Shown in pieces: positions 1-8,318 of a DNA stretch of 56,866 bases (its first letter is position 1; every line of letters starts with the position of its first letter). The notes under the pieces were generated by a model. That model made no database searches and was not told the DNA's origin. It worked only from the letters and a program-made list of their open reading frames with translations. Made by a program: the position numbers and the translations under genes. The DNA lies in NCBI GenBank assembly GCA_944325185.1, contig CALUZA010000014.1:1-56866 (forward strand). The letters are read 5' to 3'. Origin of the DNA: Candidatus Gastranaerophilales bacterium (GTDB lineage: Bacteria > Cyanobacteriota > Vampirovibrionia > Gastranaerophilales > Gastranaerophilaceae).

Positions 1-145
1 ATGCAACAGATACATTAGAATTTTTCATTTTCTTTGTAATAATTGGAGCAAATGCTGCAGTTATACAAGATATTGTAATCAAACTAATCATTAGTTCGAT
101 TAGAGAAAAAGCACTCATGCGCTTTTCAAAAATTGCCTTTTTCAT
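1..145 (-). CDS. Prepilin / pseudopilin-like protein, N-terminal part (runs off window)
   Basis: Reading the minus strand from an ATG at 145 gives MKKAIFEKRM-SAFSLIELMISL and then a hydrophobic stretch ending in charged residues (about 48 residues before the window edge). The FSLIEL segment followed by about 20 hydrophobic residues is the type III (prepilin) signal: a short basic leader, cleavage before Phe, Glu at +5, then the hydrophobic spine. The -1 residue is Ala rather than the usual Gly. A ribosome-binding site (AAAGGA) lies six bases before the ATG. Such proteins are processed by prepilin peptidase and assemble into type IV pili or a type II secretion pseudopilus; which one cannot be decided from the fragment. 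The C-terminal part, which would identify it, lies outside the window. Confidence 0.75.
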   Translation of the reverse strand, partial: MKKAIFEKRMSAFSLIELMISLITISCITAAFAPIITKKMKNSNVSVA

Positions 146-163
146 ATTGTTCCTTTTTGTGTT

Positions 164-207
164 TTGACATAGACAAATATTTTTAAAATTTTCTATATAT
201 ATGTCTA
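164..207. promoter_or_regulatory. Divergent intergenic region with TTGACA box and TAGACA/TGTCTA inverted repeat
   Basis: Between the divergent prepilin and XRE genes lie a TTGACA box (164-169) and the inverted pair TAGACA (170-175) and TGTCTA (202-207), separated by 26 AT-rich bases. The position fits an operator for the adjacent XRE regulator and/or a promoter. No convincing -10 box lies at 17 bases, so the assignment is weak. Confidence 0.25.
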
Positions 208-338
208 CATAAACAAAATAACATGCATTTAAAAATTTGTACACATGTAAAGAATATTTTAATTTATCTACATTAGTGAAGTTTAAAATTCAACATAAGC
301 AATGTATTTTTAAAAAAATACATAAGGATATTGACAAA

Positions 339-683
339 ATGCAAGAATACGAAAACAAAAACTACATAGCAAAAAAAATTAAACTTGCAAGAAAACAATC
401 AAATTTAACACAACAAGAACTTGCAGAAAAAATCGGAATAAGCTCAAAACAACTGTCAAGAATTGAAATAGGGGCATTTCTTCCTTCACTGATAACTTTT
501 TTAAAAATAATTGATGTTCTAAAAATAGACATACGTGACTTTGGAATAACAATAAACCCAACAAAAAATAAACTGCAAAATAAACTGCTAAAAATCCTCT
601 ATTCATCAAGCGACAAAGAATTAGAATTATATTTTGACATAATAAGTGTTCTCATCAAAAATTCTAAAAAAATTAAAAATTAA
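339..683 (+). CDS. XRE-family helix-turn-helix transcriptional regulator
   Basis: The protein has about 114 residues from the ATG at 339, which has AAGGA nine bases upstream. The longer reading frame starting at 237 adds 34 residues without homology character and lacks an SD site. Residues ~10-65 form a typical HTH_3 fold: KIKLARKQSNLTQQELAEKI, then the recognition-helix region SSKQLSRIEIG and LPSLITFLKIIDVL. The C-terminal ~45 residues are helical and may mediate dimerisation or effector sensing. The 3' end overlaps the convergent sbcC end by 11 bases. It is divergent from the prepilin and probably acts locally, but the target is unknown. Confidence 0.85.
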   Translation: MQEYENKNYIAKKIKLARKQSNLTQQELAEKIGISSKQLSRIEIGAFLPSLITFLKIIDVLKIDIRDFGITINPTKNKLQNKLLKILYSSSDKELELYFDIISVLIKNSKKIKN

Positions 684-3216
684 CCTCTACTTTAGATCCC
701 ATATCAGTCTTAATTGAAATAATTTTATTTTCAATGCGATTTTTTAAATCATCAACATGAGAAATTATACCAATTAATCTTCCTGTTTCAGAAAGAGATA
801 CAATAACATCTAAAGCAAGTTCTAAAGATTCACTATCAAGTGTTCCAAACCCCTCGTCGATAAACATCGCATCAATATTTACAGCTCCCGAAAAACAAGA
901 AATAATATCTGATAATCCTAAAGCCAAAGCCAAAGATGCCTTAAAAGATTCACCACCTGAAAGCGTTTTTGTTGAGCGTACTTTGTATGTATGATAGTCC
1001 ATAACCTCAATATCTAAGCCGGTTTTAGACTGCAGTGAATCTGCTTCTTTTTTTCTTAAAAGTTGAAATTGATTTTTAGTCATTCTTCTTAAATGTTTAT
1101 TTGCTTCATGTAAAATCAAATCCAAATAATATCCCTGTACATACTGTTCAAAAGGTATTCTTGGCTTGCCCTTAAGAGTTCCGGATGCACAATCAGACAA
1201 AATCTTGTATTGCAAATAACTACCTTCAACAAGTTTATATTTTTCATATTTTTGCTTAATTAAATCATATAAATTTTTATTTGTATTAATTTTAAATTGC
1301 AAATTTTTCAAATTATTATTACAAGCAGATAATTCATCCTTTAGTCTGCAATTTTCTTTAATAAGATAATCCAAATCAAAAGATAAATCCGAATATCTTT
1401 TTAATTGTTCATCGGCAAAATCGATTTTTGTTTTTAGCTGCGCAATATTTTCTTTTTTCGAGTTATAAGCCTGATTTATAGATAAAATTTCACTTTTTAA
1501 GTTTTGAGCAAAACCAAGCAAATCCTTATAATTATCCTCAACCTTATTTATATCAAGATTTTCAAATTCGCTTCCGAAAGATTTAATTAACGATATAAAT
1601 TTTGATTTTTCAAGTCTTATATTTAAAATTTCATCCTGATTTTTTTTAATCTCATTTTCAAAATATAAAAATTTATCGTTAAATTCTTCAAAAGAATAAT
1701 CTAAATTTTCCTTTTCGACTTCATTTATGTTAAATTTTTCTTTTAACAAATTAAACTGTTTTAATGAAAGCTCTCTTTTTTCTTTAAAAGCGCTACACTC
1801 ACCAGAAACTTCAGCAAGTTTTTTATTTAAATTTGATAACTCTTTTTGTTTTTTTTCGATTAATTTACTGTCTATATTAATATTTCCATCAATTCTTGCA
1901 GGATTAGGATGTTCTTTTGAACCACAAACAGGACATTCTATGCCATCTTTTAATTCTCTTGCCATAATTCCTGCCTGCATAGATAAAAATTCAATATTTA
2001 AGTTATTAAAAACGATATTTTCTTTTAAAACATTATCTTTTAAAGAAGAGAACATTTTTTGAAGCTTATCTAATTCATCACTTAAAAAAGAACAATAAGA
2101 ATAATACAAGCTAATATATTCTTTTTTTGTTTGAAAATCTTTATTTAACAATGCATTTTCATCGCTTTCGACTTTTTCCAAGTTTTTTATATATTGCTTA
2201 TATTGAATAATTTTATTAATTTTTTCATTTTGCTTTTCTATTTCTATCTTTAGTTCATCCAATTTTTTATTTTTAAAATCAAGAGTTTTATATTCTTTTT
2301 CTGTTAATTCAAATTCGCAAACTGCAACGCTAAAATCTTTTTGATACGCAGATATTTTATCAATTAGAGAATTTTTTTCATTTATTTTTGATAAATCAAT
2401 TTCATTCTTAGAAACAGACTTATTTATTTCACTTAAACCTTTTTCAAGCTCATGAAGCTTTTTTTCATCTGATTTAATTTCACAACAAAGCAAATCAACA
2501 AATTCCTCAATATTAAAAATACAGTCATTTTCTTTGTATGAATTTATAAGTGAAATAATTTTTTCATCACTTGAATTAATTTGAAAAATATACTGTGTTA
2601 AAGACTTTTTCAAATCGTCAAAGTGTTCTTTTAAATCTTTTGTTTTATCTTTTAATTCATTTGAAAATTTTAAAAATTGCTCCGTTTTAAAAATATTTCT
2701 AAATATTTCTCCTCTTTTTTGAGTATCAGCATTTAATAATTTTAAAAATTCTCCTTGAGCCAAAAGAGCAACTTGACCAAATTGCGAAGCATTTATTCCT
2801 AAAAGATTTACAATATATTCATCAACCTCTTTCACGCCAATTATTAATTTTGAATCAGGTAATGTTAATTGCGCTTTAGGATTAACATATATGTATCCTT
2901 CACCTCTTAACTTTTTTCTATAATAAGACGGGGTTCTTATTACCGTATATTTTTCTCCCCTAAACTCAAAAATAAATTCAACAAAACTTTCAATATTGTC
3001 ATCTGCAAAATGACTCCGTAGGGTATTGTTACCTCTAATTGAACCCGAAGCTTGATTAAACAAGGCAAATGAAATCGCATCAAAAATTGTAGTCTTGCCA
3101 GAACCCGTAACACCCGAAATTAAATATATGTTACTTTTCCCCAAATTTTCAAAAGGAATAACAACTTTATCCAAATAAACCCCATAAGCTTGCATTGTTA
3201 ATTTTAATGGACGCAT
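673..3216 (-). CDS. sbcC: Exonuclease SbcC (Rad50-like SMC ATPase)
   Basis: This is the ATPase subunit of the SbcCD DNA end-processing nuclease, which opens hairpins and cuts protein-blocked ends. At 847 residues it is a little shorter than the E. coli protein. It has the Rad50/SMC layout: an N-terminal Walker A (GVTGSGKTTIFDAIS, around residue 40) with the Q-loop region, long coiled coils broken at mid-protein by a zinc hook (CPVCGSKEHP, around residue 427), and a C-terminal ABC signature (LSGGESFKASLALALG) with Walker B (AMFIDEGFGTLD). The ATG shares one base with the TAA of sbcD (TAATG), which indicates translational coupling. The domain order is complete and no damage is seen. Confidence 0.96.
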   Translation of the reverse strand: MRPLKLTMQAYGVYLDKVVIPFENLGKSNIYLISGVTGSGKTTIFDAISFALFNQASGSIRGNNTLRSHFADDNIESFVEFIFEFRGEKYTVIRTPSYYRKKLRGEGYIYVNPKAQLTLPDSKLIIGVKEVDEYIVNLLGINASQFGQVALLAQGEFLKLLNADTQKRGEIFRNIFKTEQFLKFSNELKDKTKDLKEHFDDLKKSLTQYIFQINSSDEKIISLINSYKENDCIFNIEEFVDLLCCEIKSDEKKLHELEKGLSEINKSVSKNEIDLSKINEKNSLIDKISAYQKDFSVAVCEFELTEKEYKTLDFKNKKLDELKIEIEKQNEKINKIIQYKQYIKNLEKVESDENALLNKDFQTKKEYISLYYSYCSFLSDELDKLQKMFSSLKDNVLKENIVFNNLNIEFLSMQAGIMARELKDGIECPVCGSKEHPNPARIDGNINIDSKLIEKKQKELSNLNKKLAEVSGECSAFKEKRELSLKQFNLLKEKFNINEVEKENLDYSFEEFNDKFLYFENEIKKNQDEILNIRLEKSKFISLIKSFGSEFENLDINKVEDNYKDLLGFAQNLKSEILSINQAYNSKKENIAQLKTKIDFADEQLKRYSDLSFDLDYLIKENCRLKDELSACNNNLKNLQFKINTNKNLYDLIKQKYEKYKLVEGSYLQYKILSDCASGTLKGKPRIPFEQYVQGYYLDLILHEANKHLRRMTKNQFQLLRKKEADSLQSKTGLDIEVMDYHTYKVRSTKTLSGGESFKASLALALGLSDIISCFSGAVNIDAMFIDEGFGTLDSESLELALDVIVSLSETGRLIGIISHVDDLKNRIENKIISIKTDMGSKVEVNF

Positions 3217-4340
3217 TAGTCTTGCTCCTTAATTTTATCTACGAGCTCAACTACAATATTTTCTTTATCTTTAGACATTTTTTCACCACATTGCATTTCA
3301 TAAAAATCAGAAAAATGCTCAAATAATATTTTATCAGGAGAAACTTCCAATTCAAAAGCAGAGTCAATATTTCTTGTGAAAGAATTATCAAATTCCAAAA
3401 ATATTATATTAGGATAAATAGCGGACAATTTCTTTTTGGCATCCAAAGCATTTTCATCAAGCAATATAAAATGAATAAAATCATCAACTTTTATTTTGGA
3501 ATAAAATTTTTCATCCAAAAAATCATTTAAATACCCGCGATACTCTCTTAATTCGTGCAAAAAATTAATTTCACAATATTCAAAGTCAATTTTTCCGTTT
3601 GAGATATTCAAAATTGTAAAAAACTTTTTTTGATTTATTTCGCTGAGTGAATACTTTAAAATCGAACCCGAGTATCTGATATTATCATAAACAACTTTTT
3701 GAGGACAATGAAGATGCCCAAGAGCAGTATAGTCAAACTTTCGAAAAATCTCCGGACTTATAACATCAACTCCGCCAACACTTTTTTGCTCGCTATCCGA
3801 ATAAATTAAATCACAAGAAGAAACAAATTGATGTGCAACCATGATATTAACTTTTGAAGTGTCAACTCTAATATCATCTACAACCTTAGATATTGCATCA
3901 TTATAGTCTGAAATTTTAATATCAGGATAATATTTTCTAACTATTTGAGGATATAAATAAGGCATTAAATATACATCAATTTCTTGAGACACAGAGTATT
4001 TTTGAACTTTTCCCGAAAAATTTTTCGAAATAAATATGTTTGAATTTTCGACTAAATTCGATAAATAAGAGAGTCTTTCAATGTTATCATGGTTTCCTGC
4101 AATAATATAACATTTAACTTTTAAGCTATTCAATTTATACAAAAATTCACCAAATAATTCCAATGCATCAGATGGAGCAACTGCCCTATCAAAAATATCT
4201 CCCGATATTAAAACAGAAGAAATATTTTTAGCAGATATCAATTCTAAAACTTGTTTCAAAACATATCTTTGATCCAAAATTAAAGAAAAGTCATTTAATT
4301 TTTTTCCCAAATGCAAATCAGCCAAATGCAATATTTTCAT
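3216..4340 (-). CDS. sbcD: Exonuclease SbcD (Mre11-like metallophosphoesterase)
   Basis: Nuclease subunit of SbcCD. The calcineurin-like phosphoesterase motifs are all visible: DLHLG near the N-terminus, SGDIFDR, AGNHDN, and the later GHLHCPQ, which together supply the two-metal (Mn) site. It has about 374 residues, normal for SbcD. I take the ATG at 4340 (MKILHLADLHLG), since the TTG six codons upstream would add residues not expected before the first motif. No strong SD is seen at this start. It is the first gene of a two-gene operon and ends in TAATG overlapping sbcC. Confidence 0.95.
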   Translation of the reverse strand: MKILHLADLHLGKKLNDFSLILDQRYVLKQVLELISAKNISSVLISGDIFDRAVAPSDALELFGEFLYKLNSLKVKCYIIAGNHDNIERLSYLSNLVENSNIFISKNFSGKVQKYSVSQEIDVYLMPYLYPQIVRKYYPDIKISDYNDAISKVVDDIRVDTSKVNIMVAHQFVSSCDLIYSDSEQKSVGGVDVISPEIFRKFDYTALGHLHCPQKVVYDNIRYSGSILKYSLSEINQKKFFTILNISNGKIDFEYCEINFLHELREYRGYLNDFLDEKFYSKIKVDDFIHFILLDENALDAKKKLSAIYPNIIFLEFDNSFTRNIDSAFELEVSPDKILFEHFSDFYEMQCGEKMSKDKENIVVELVDKIKEQD

Positions 4341-4521
4341 AAAATAATTAAACCACAAACACGAAAAAACAAAAAAGCAAAATCCGCATTATAAGTGTAT
4401 TTAATACTATATTTAGTTTTGTAATACTTTAAAAACACTATAGATTTTTATGTAAAAATTTGTTAAAATATATATAGAAAAAGGATAAGTGTTGTTAGCA
4501 TAAATAGAAAAGAGAATGAGT

Positions 4522-4968
4522 ATGAAAGTTCCACCAATCGGCAGCTTTGGCACGTTTGGGGTGCAAAAGCTCAAAAAAAATCTAAACAAAGACATAAACT
4601 ATAAACCAAGCTTTATAGATCCCTTAAAATTCGATACTGTCAGTTTTGGCTCAACCGCACAATATATCAAAAGGTATGCAACTCTACCTGATGAAATTAA
4701 AAAAGTTTTAAAACCAAAAGACGCTGTTGATATGTTCAAAAATATGGAATTAATTGCCAAAGGAGTAATCAAAAAAGATGCAATCGGAAAAGGTGAAAAT
4801 TCTAAAATATACGAAAATCCTTGGCTTCCAAATTATTACGTACTAATTCTTGATAAAAGCCATGAAGATGTTGATACAATAACCGTTTATTCGGGTGAAA
4901 AAGTTGGCGATTCAATCTGGCAAGACGAGGACAACTGGAATATTCAGATTTTACAGGCTGCAGTATAA
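4522..4968 (+). CDS. Lineage-type hypothetical protein with MKVPPI leader and VSFGS motif
   Basis: I do not recognise a family. The protein has about 148 residues. From the ATG at 4522 the start reads MKVPPIG, with KK at residues 18-19, DINYK at 24-28 and VSFGS at about 40-44. The C-terminal half is compact, mixed alpha/beta and rich in aromatic and acidic residues (ENPWLPNYYVLILDKS, then SIWQDEDNWN). The first seven residues, the KK pair and the INY-K element line up with the N-terminus of the methyltransferase gene at 49688, so I choose this Met over the one two codons upstream. AGAG lies seven bases before it. There is no Sec signal and no TM segment. It stands alone between sbcD (divergent) and a membrane protein. 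Confidence 0.75.
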   Translation: MKVPPIGSFGTFGVQKLKKNLNKDINYKPSFIDPLKFDTVSFGSTAQYIKRYATLPDEIKKVLKPKDAVDMFKNMELIAKGVIKKDAIGKGENSKIYENPWLPNYYVLILDKSHEDVDTITVYSGEKVGDSIWQDEDNWNIQILQAAV

Positions 4969-5004
4969 TTTACTTTTTTTAAATTTATAATATATACTTA
5001 TCTT

Positions 5005-6870
5005 ATGAAGCAAATAAAAACAACAAACTTCATAATTTATACGGCAATACTTATAATTTATTTAATATGCAGAATAAATTATATTACAAATTCAACAGGA
5101 ATAAGCGAATTAGATTTTAAAACGCTTTCACTATCCTCTCTTTCATTTCCTTTTGAAATAATAAAAGAAACCGCACTTAATTCAGTTTTTCTACCTTTTT
5201 ATAATCTATTTCTCCATTTTATATGCTTATTTTGTAAAAACGACTTAACTATTAGGTGCTTAAATGCAATTATAGCGTTTTTAAATATATTTGTTTTTAT
5301 ACAAATCGGAAAAGAATTACTAAAAAACAAAAGATATCTTTATTTTGCGTTATTTATCGGCATATTTTTATCCGTTTCTCATTTTTTTCTATACTACACC
5401 AACCTTATTGCGCCATACGGCTTAAATTTGCTTATCGAAACTATAGTTTTTAAAAATATAATTAGATATATAAAAAAGCCAAATAAAAAAAATTTCAAAA
5501 CACTATCTATTTCAAATTGCATATGTATAATTTTAGATAATTTTGGCTTCATCTTTATACTTGCTGAAATATTTATTTTATATTCTTTAAAAAAGAAACA
5601 AATTCAAAATAAACTTAATCAGCTCATGACGCATTCTTTTATTGCTTTTTTATGCACAATCCCCTTTCTTGTAACAAGATACATTGTTTTTACAAATACA
5701 ATTATTCCAAATGTTGAAAATGAAATAGGATTAAATTTCAACTCGCTTTATCTTGCAATCAATGATTTAATAAGTCCTTACCTTAGTTTTGAAGCACCGG
5801 ATTTTCAAACAAAAAGCACGCTTGGAATGCTATATGGATATTTTTTAAATCCTCAACTTTCAAATATTAATTCTTTCAAAATAATACTAACATTATTTTT
5901 TAGCTCAATTTTGCCAATAATTTCTATAATTGTTTTGACAGCAAAAACTTACAAAAAAAATCCTATAATAAAAATCATAACCCAAATATCATCTATATAT
6001 TTTCTAATTATAATAACTTTTTTAATTGTCTTTAAATTACCAATTCATCCTTATATGTTGTTTCCGATATTTATAAACCTTTTAATTACGCTTAGCTATG
6101 GAATTATTTTAATTCGAGATAACTTTATAAAAATTACGCTCATTTTTTGTATCCTTTTAATCCAATTCATTAATTCGGAAATCAATACTTTTAATCTCAC
6201 TATTAAGAAAAATTATTCAACTCTGGCTTGTATCAATGCTTTTATGAAAGAATACGGTAGTTCAAAAGAAAGTTTTATAATTATGCCATATTTAGGAAAA
6301 TACGGACAATTTTACTTCAAAAAACATTTATTTATGGATTTTGATAATGAAATGCTAAAAGAAAAAAATGATATAATTAAAAATTTAGTAAGCAAAAAAG
6401 CAAAAACAATAAACAAAAACAATATTCACTTTCTTTTACAAGCTTATTTAATTGAAAAATATCCAAACGAATTTTTAACAAGATATTTTATTGAAAACTA
6501 CGATAAAAAAGCACAAAATGCAGACGAAATAATTGTCATAATTGATAAAAACAATGCACGCCCCATCTCAAAAAATTCAATCATAAAGTGCGCATCAAAC
6601 ACAGAATACAATCCCGAAATTAAAAAAATTGATTTTAAAAATTCCAATCTTTCACAAAATCAAGCTAAAACACTTTACGAGTCAATAAAATCAAAAACTT
6701 TATACAATATACTGGACTTGTTAACCCAAAGCTACTATTTAAAAGAAATTATAGAATATAAAAAAATTGATAGTGAATATTACAAAATAAATACAAAAGA
6801 AAAAAACATATACAAGGCAATAAATTCAATGGATAGCGACTATGCATTTATAATATTTAAAATTTTGTAA
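5005..6870 (+). CDS. Multi-pass membrane protein, possible GT-C/PMT-type glycosyltransferase
   Basis: This protein has 621 residues. About 9-11 hydrophobic segments fill residues ~8-400, followed by a soluble Lys/Asn-rich C-terminal part of ~220 residues. The layout (a first TM helix, a periplasmic loop with an acidic pair before the LPFYNLFLHF-type helix, then regular TM pairs) resembles lipid-linked-sugar glycosyltransferases of the GT-39/ArnT type. The loop after the first TM contains ISELDFKTLS, which could hold the acidic catalytic residue. That is a structural guess, because no family-defining motif is certain. No clear SD precedes the ATG. Nearby LPS genes (kdsB, lptD-like) make a surface-glycan role plausible. 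Confidence 0.6.
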   Translation: MKQIKTTNFIIYTAILIIYLICRINYITNSTGISELDFKTLSLSSLSFPFEIIKETALNSVFLPFYNLFLHFICLFCKNDLTIRCLNAIIAFLNIFVFIQIGKELLKNKRYLYFALFIGIFLSVSHFFLYYTNLIAPYGLNLLIETIVFKNIIRYIKKPNKKNFKTLSISNCICIILDNFGFIFILAEIFILYSLKKKQIQNKLNQLMTHSFIAFLCTIPFLVTRYIVFTNTIIPNVENEIGLNFNSLYLAINDLISPYLSFEAPDFQTKSTLGMLYGYFLNPQLSNINSFKIILTLFFSSILPIISIIVLTAKTYKKNPIIKIITQISSIYFLIIITFLIVFKLPIHPYMLFPIFINLLITLSYGIILIRDNFIKITLIFCILLIQFINSEINTFNLTIKKNYSTLACINAFMKEYGSSKESFIIMPYLGKYGQFYFKKHLFMDFDNEMLKEKNDIIKNLVSKKAKTINKNNIHFLLQAYLIEKYPNEFLTRYFIENYDKKAQNADEIIVIIDKNNARPISKNSIIKCASNTEYNPEIKKIDFKNSNLSQNQAKTLYESIKSKTLYNILDLLTQSYYLKEIIEYKKIDSEYYKINTKEKNIYKAINSMDSDYAFIIFKIL

Positions 6871-6898
6871 AGAATTATTAATTTTTTAATTAAAATCC

Positions 6899-6925
6899 TA
6901 ATTTTTGAACTAAAACTGCCGAAAT
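6899..6925 (+). promoter_or_regulatory. Sigma-28 (FliA)-like promoter candidate
   Basis: TAATTTTT (6899-6906), 11 bases, then GCCGAAAT (6918-6925), compared with the sigma-28 consensus TAAAGTTT-N11-GCCGATAA. That is six of eight matches in each box at exact spacing. It lies about 60 bases before the unknown gene at 6986. In AT-rich DNA the -35 match is cheap, but the GCCGA core is not. A second such site lies at 56145. Confidence 0.4.
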
Positions 6926-6985
6926 AAAAAATAGAAGGAAAGTTATTTTTGCTTTTTATAGTAAAAACATTAAAGGAAAAATGTT

Positions 6986-7504
6986 ATGGCAATAAGTTCA
7001 ATTAAATACAATTTAGCTAATTCTTACGGCGCGTACAATCAAAAATTAACCCAAGAAACAAGAGATAAACTTATTGAACTTGGAATACCCTTTAGTTCAA
7101 GCACAACAGAAGCAGAGGGAAAACGCCTAATTGCAACAGCAGAAGCAAAAAATTCAGCCAAAGAAAATGGCAATATGTTTTCTGAAAACAAAAACACAAG
7201 TGACTTATTTGAAAAAGCAAAATCACTTGCACAAAAACTTGGAATTGAAGTAAGTGAAGGAACAAACTTTAACACACTTTTAACAAAAATAGAAGCAAAA
7301 CTTGAACAATTAATCAATGTAAACAAAAACAACATAAATGCTTTAAATGAATTAAAAGGCTTAAGTCAAGAACTGGCAAACATTCAAGCGGAAAGCAACG
7401 GCTCAAGCGGATATGACAACACAAACCAAGCACTTATGAAAAGTCTTGAAATAATGGCGCAATATAATATGAACTACTTAAATTCTGACAATCAAAAGAA
7501 ATAA
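6986..7504 (+). CDS. Hypothetical helical protein, possibly under sigma-28-type control
   Basis: I do not recognise a family. The protein has 172 residues and is very poor in aromatics and cysteine. It is rich in Ala, Lys, Glu, Asn and Ser and predicted almost wholly helical. It has no Sec signal and no TM segment. The N-terminus (MAISSIKYNLANSYGAYNQ) is followed by ETRDKLIELGIP and two more stretches of heptad-like helix. AAAGGA lies eight bases before the ATG. This composition resembles flagellin-like or chaperone-like secreted proteins. With the sigma-28-like site upstream it could be a flagellar-system substrate or accessory, but this is inference. The 3' end overlaps the convergent gene by 13 bases. 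Confidence 0.7.
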   Translation: MAISSIKYNLANSYGAYNQKLTQETRDKLIELGIPFSSSTTEAEGKRLIATAEAKNSAKENGNMFSENKNTSDLFEKAKSLAQKLGIEVSEGTNFNTLLTKIEAKLEQLINVNKNNINALNELKGLSQELANIQAESNGSSGYDNTNQALMKSLEIMAQYNMNYLNSDNQKK

Positions 7505-8271
7505 AAATTAGTGCTAAAATTAACGCTTTCGCTATGGGTTCCCGAGGGATTTCTTGTTAAACCGGCATAAACACCAAAATCCATTGCCTTTGATTTAAAA
7601 GGAGAAAGTTTAATTCCAATATCATGATCAGTAGAATGGGTACTTGTGTCAAGTTTATTATGAAAACTTAGTGAAAATTTATCACCTAAAAATAAACTTG
7701 GAGTCAAATACAATTTTCTTGAGGTCGGCACTTGATCAATATCTCTATAATTTGCCTCCATTCCGGATGAAAGAGTAAAAAACCTACATGGACTATACTC
7801 AGCACCTGCCAATATTCTATAGTCGTTGCTATTGTATTTATTTCGAAATTGGGTCATATTTTGAATAAAGCTAAATTGTTCATTAACAGGAATTATTGTT
7901 TTAGAATCAACCTTTTTAAAGGTTTCTGCATATTTTGAGGTTGAAGCAAAATTTTCAATATGCAATTTAAAAGGCTCACTATCAGAAACAAGTATCTCGT
8001 CGGGAAAATCTTGACTTTTTTCAATATTGTTTAATTCCAAACTATCATCTGTAGAAACATCTGAATTTTTTTTATTTTCTTCATTGGCCTTTTTTTCTGC
8101 TTTTTCTTTTTCTATTTTTTCTTGTTGCTGCATTGAGGCACACTCGATTAAATAGTCAAAATAAGCATCAGAATACAAATAATCGTTTTTGTATTCTTCT
8201 TGTTGCAAAGTATTTGCAAAACAAGAGGAAAATATAAAACAAATTACCAAAATTGATTTTAATCTTTTCAT
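7492..8271 (-). CDS. Exported outer-membrane-type protein with C-terminal beta-strand domain
   Basis: From the ATG at 8271 (three codons inside the TTG-started frame) the protein begins MKRLKSILVICFIFSSCFA, a Sec signal with a likely cut after FA. A charged, Glu/Lys-rich linker (residues ~45-90) follows. The last ~110 residues alternate polar and hydrophobic positions in beta-strand fashion, with Gly turns (YRILAGAEYSP, LYLTPSLFLGDKFSLSF, DFGVYAGLTRN), and the protein ends in NFYFF. A terminal aromatic residue is the BAM recognition feature of outer-membrane beta-barrels. About 8 strands are visible, so this would be a small barrel or half-barrel. No family is recognised and no good SD was found. 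Confidence 0.65.
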   Translation of the reverse strand: MKRLKSILVICFIFSSCFANTLQQEEYKNDYLYSDAYFDYLIECASMQQQEKIEKEKAEKKANEENKKNSDVSTDDSLELNNIEKSQDFPDEILVSDSEPFKLHIENFASTSKYAETFKKVDSKTIIPVNEQFSFIQNMTQFRNKYNSNDYRILAGAEYSPCRFFTLSSGMEANYRDIDQVPTSRKLYLTPSLFLGDKFSLSFHNKLDTSTHSTDHDIGIKLSPFKSKAMDFGVYAGLTRNPSGTHSESVNFSTNFYFF

Positions 8272-8318
8272 AGCGAACAATTATTATAAATTCAATACAT
8301 ACATTTTACAATCATAAA

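Noticed and set aside
339..683. Toxin-antitoxin module with the XRE protein as antitoxin
   Set aside because: No small partner gene is adjacent in the same direction; the neighbours are a prepilin and sbcC.
4413..4595. A minus-strand frame of 60 codons opposite the leader protein at 4522
   Set aside because: It overlaps a better-supported gene with a start and lineage motif, and has no SD.
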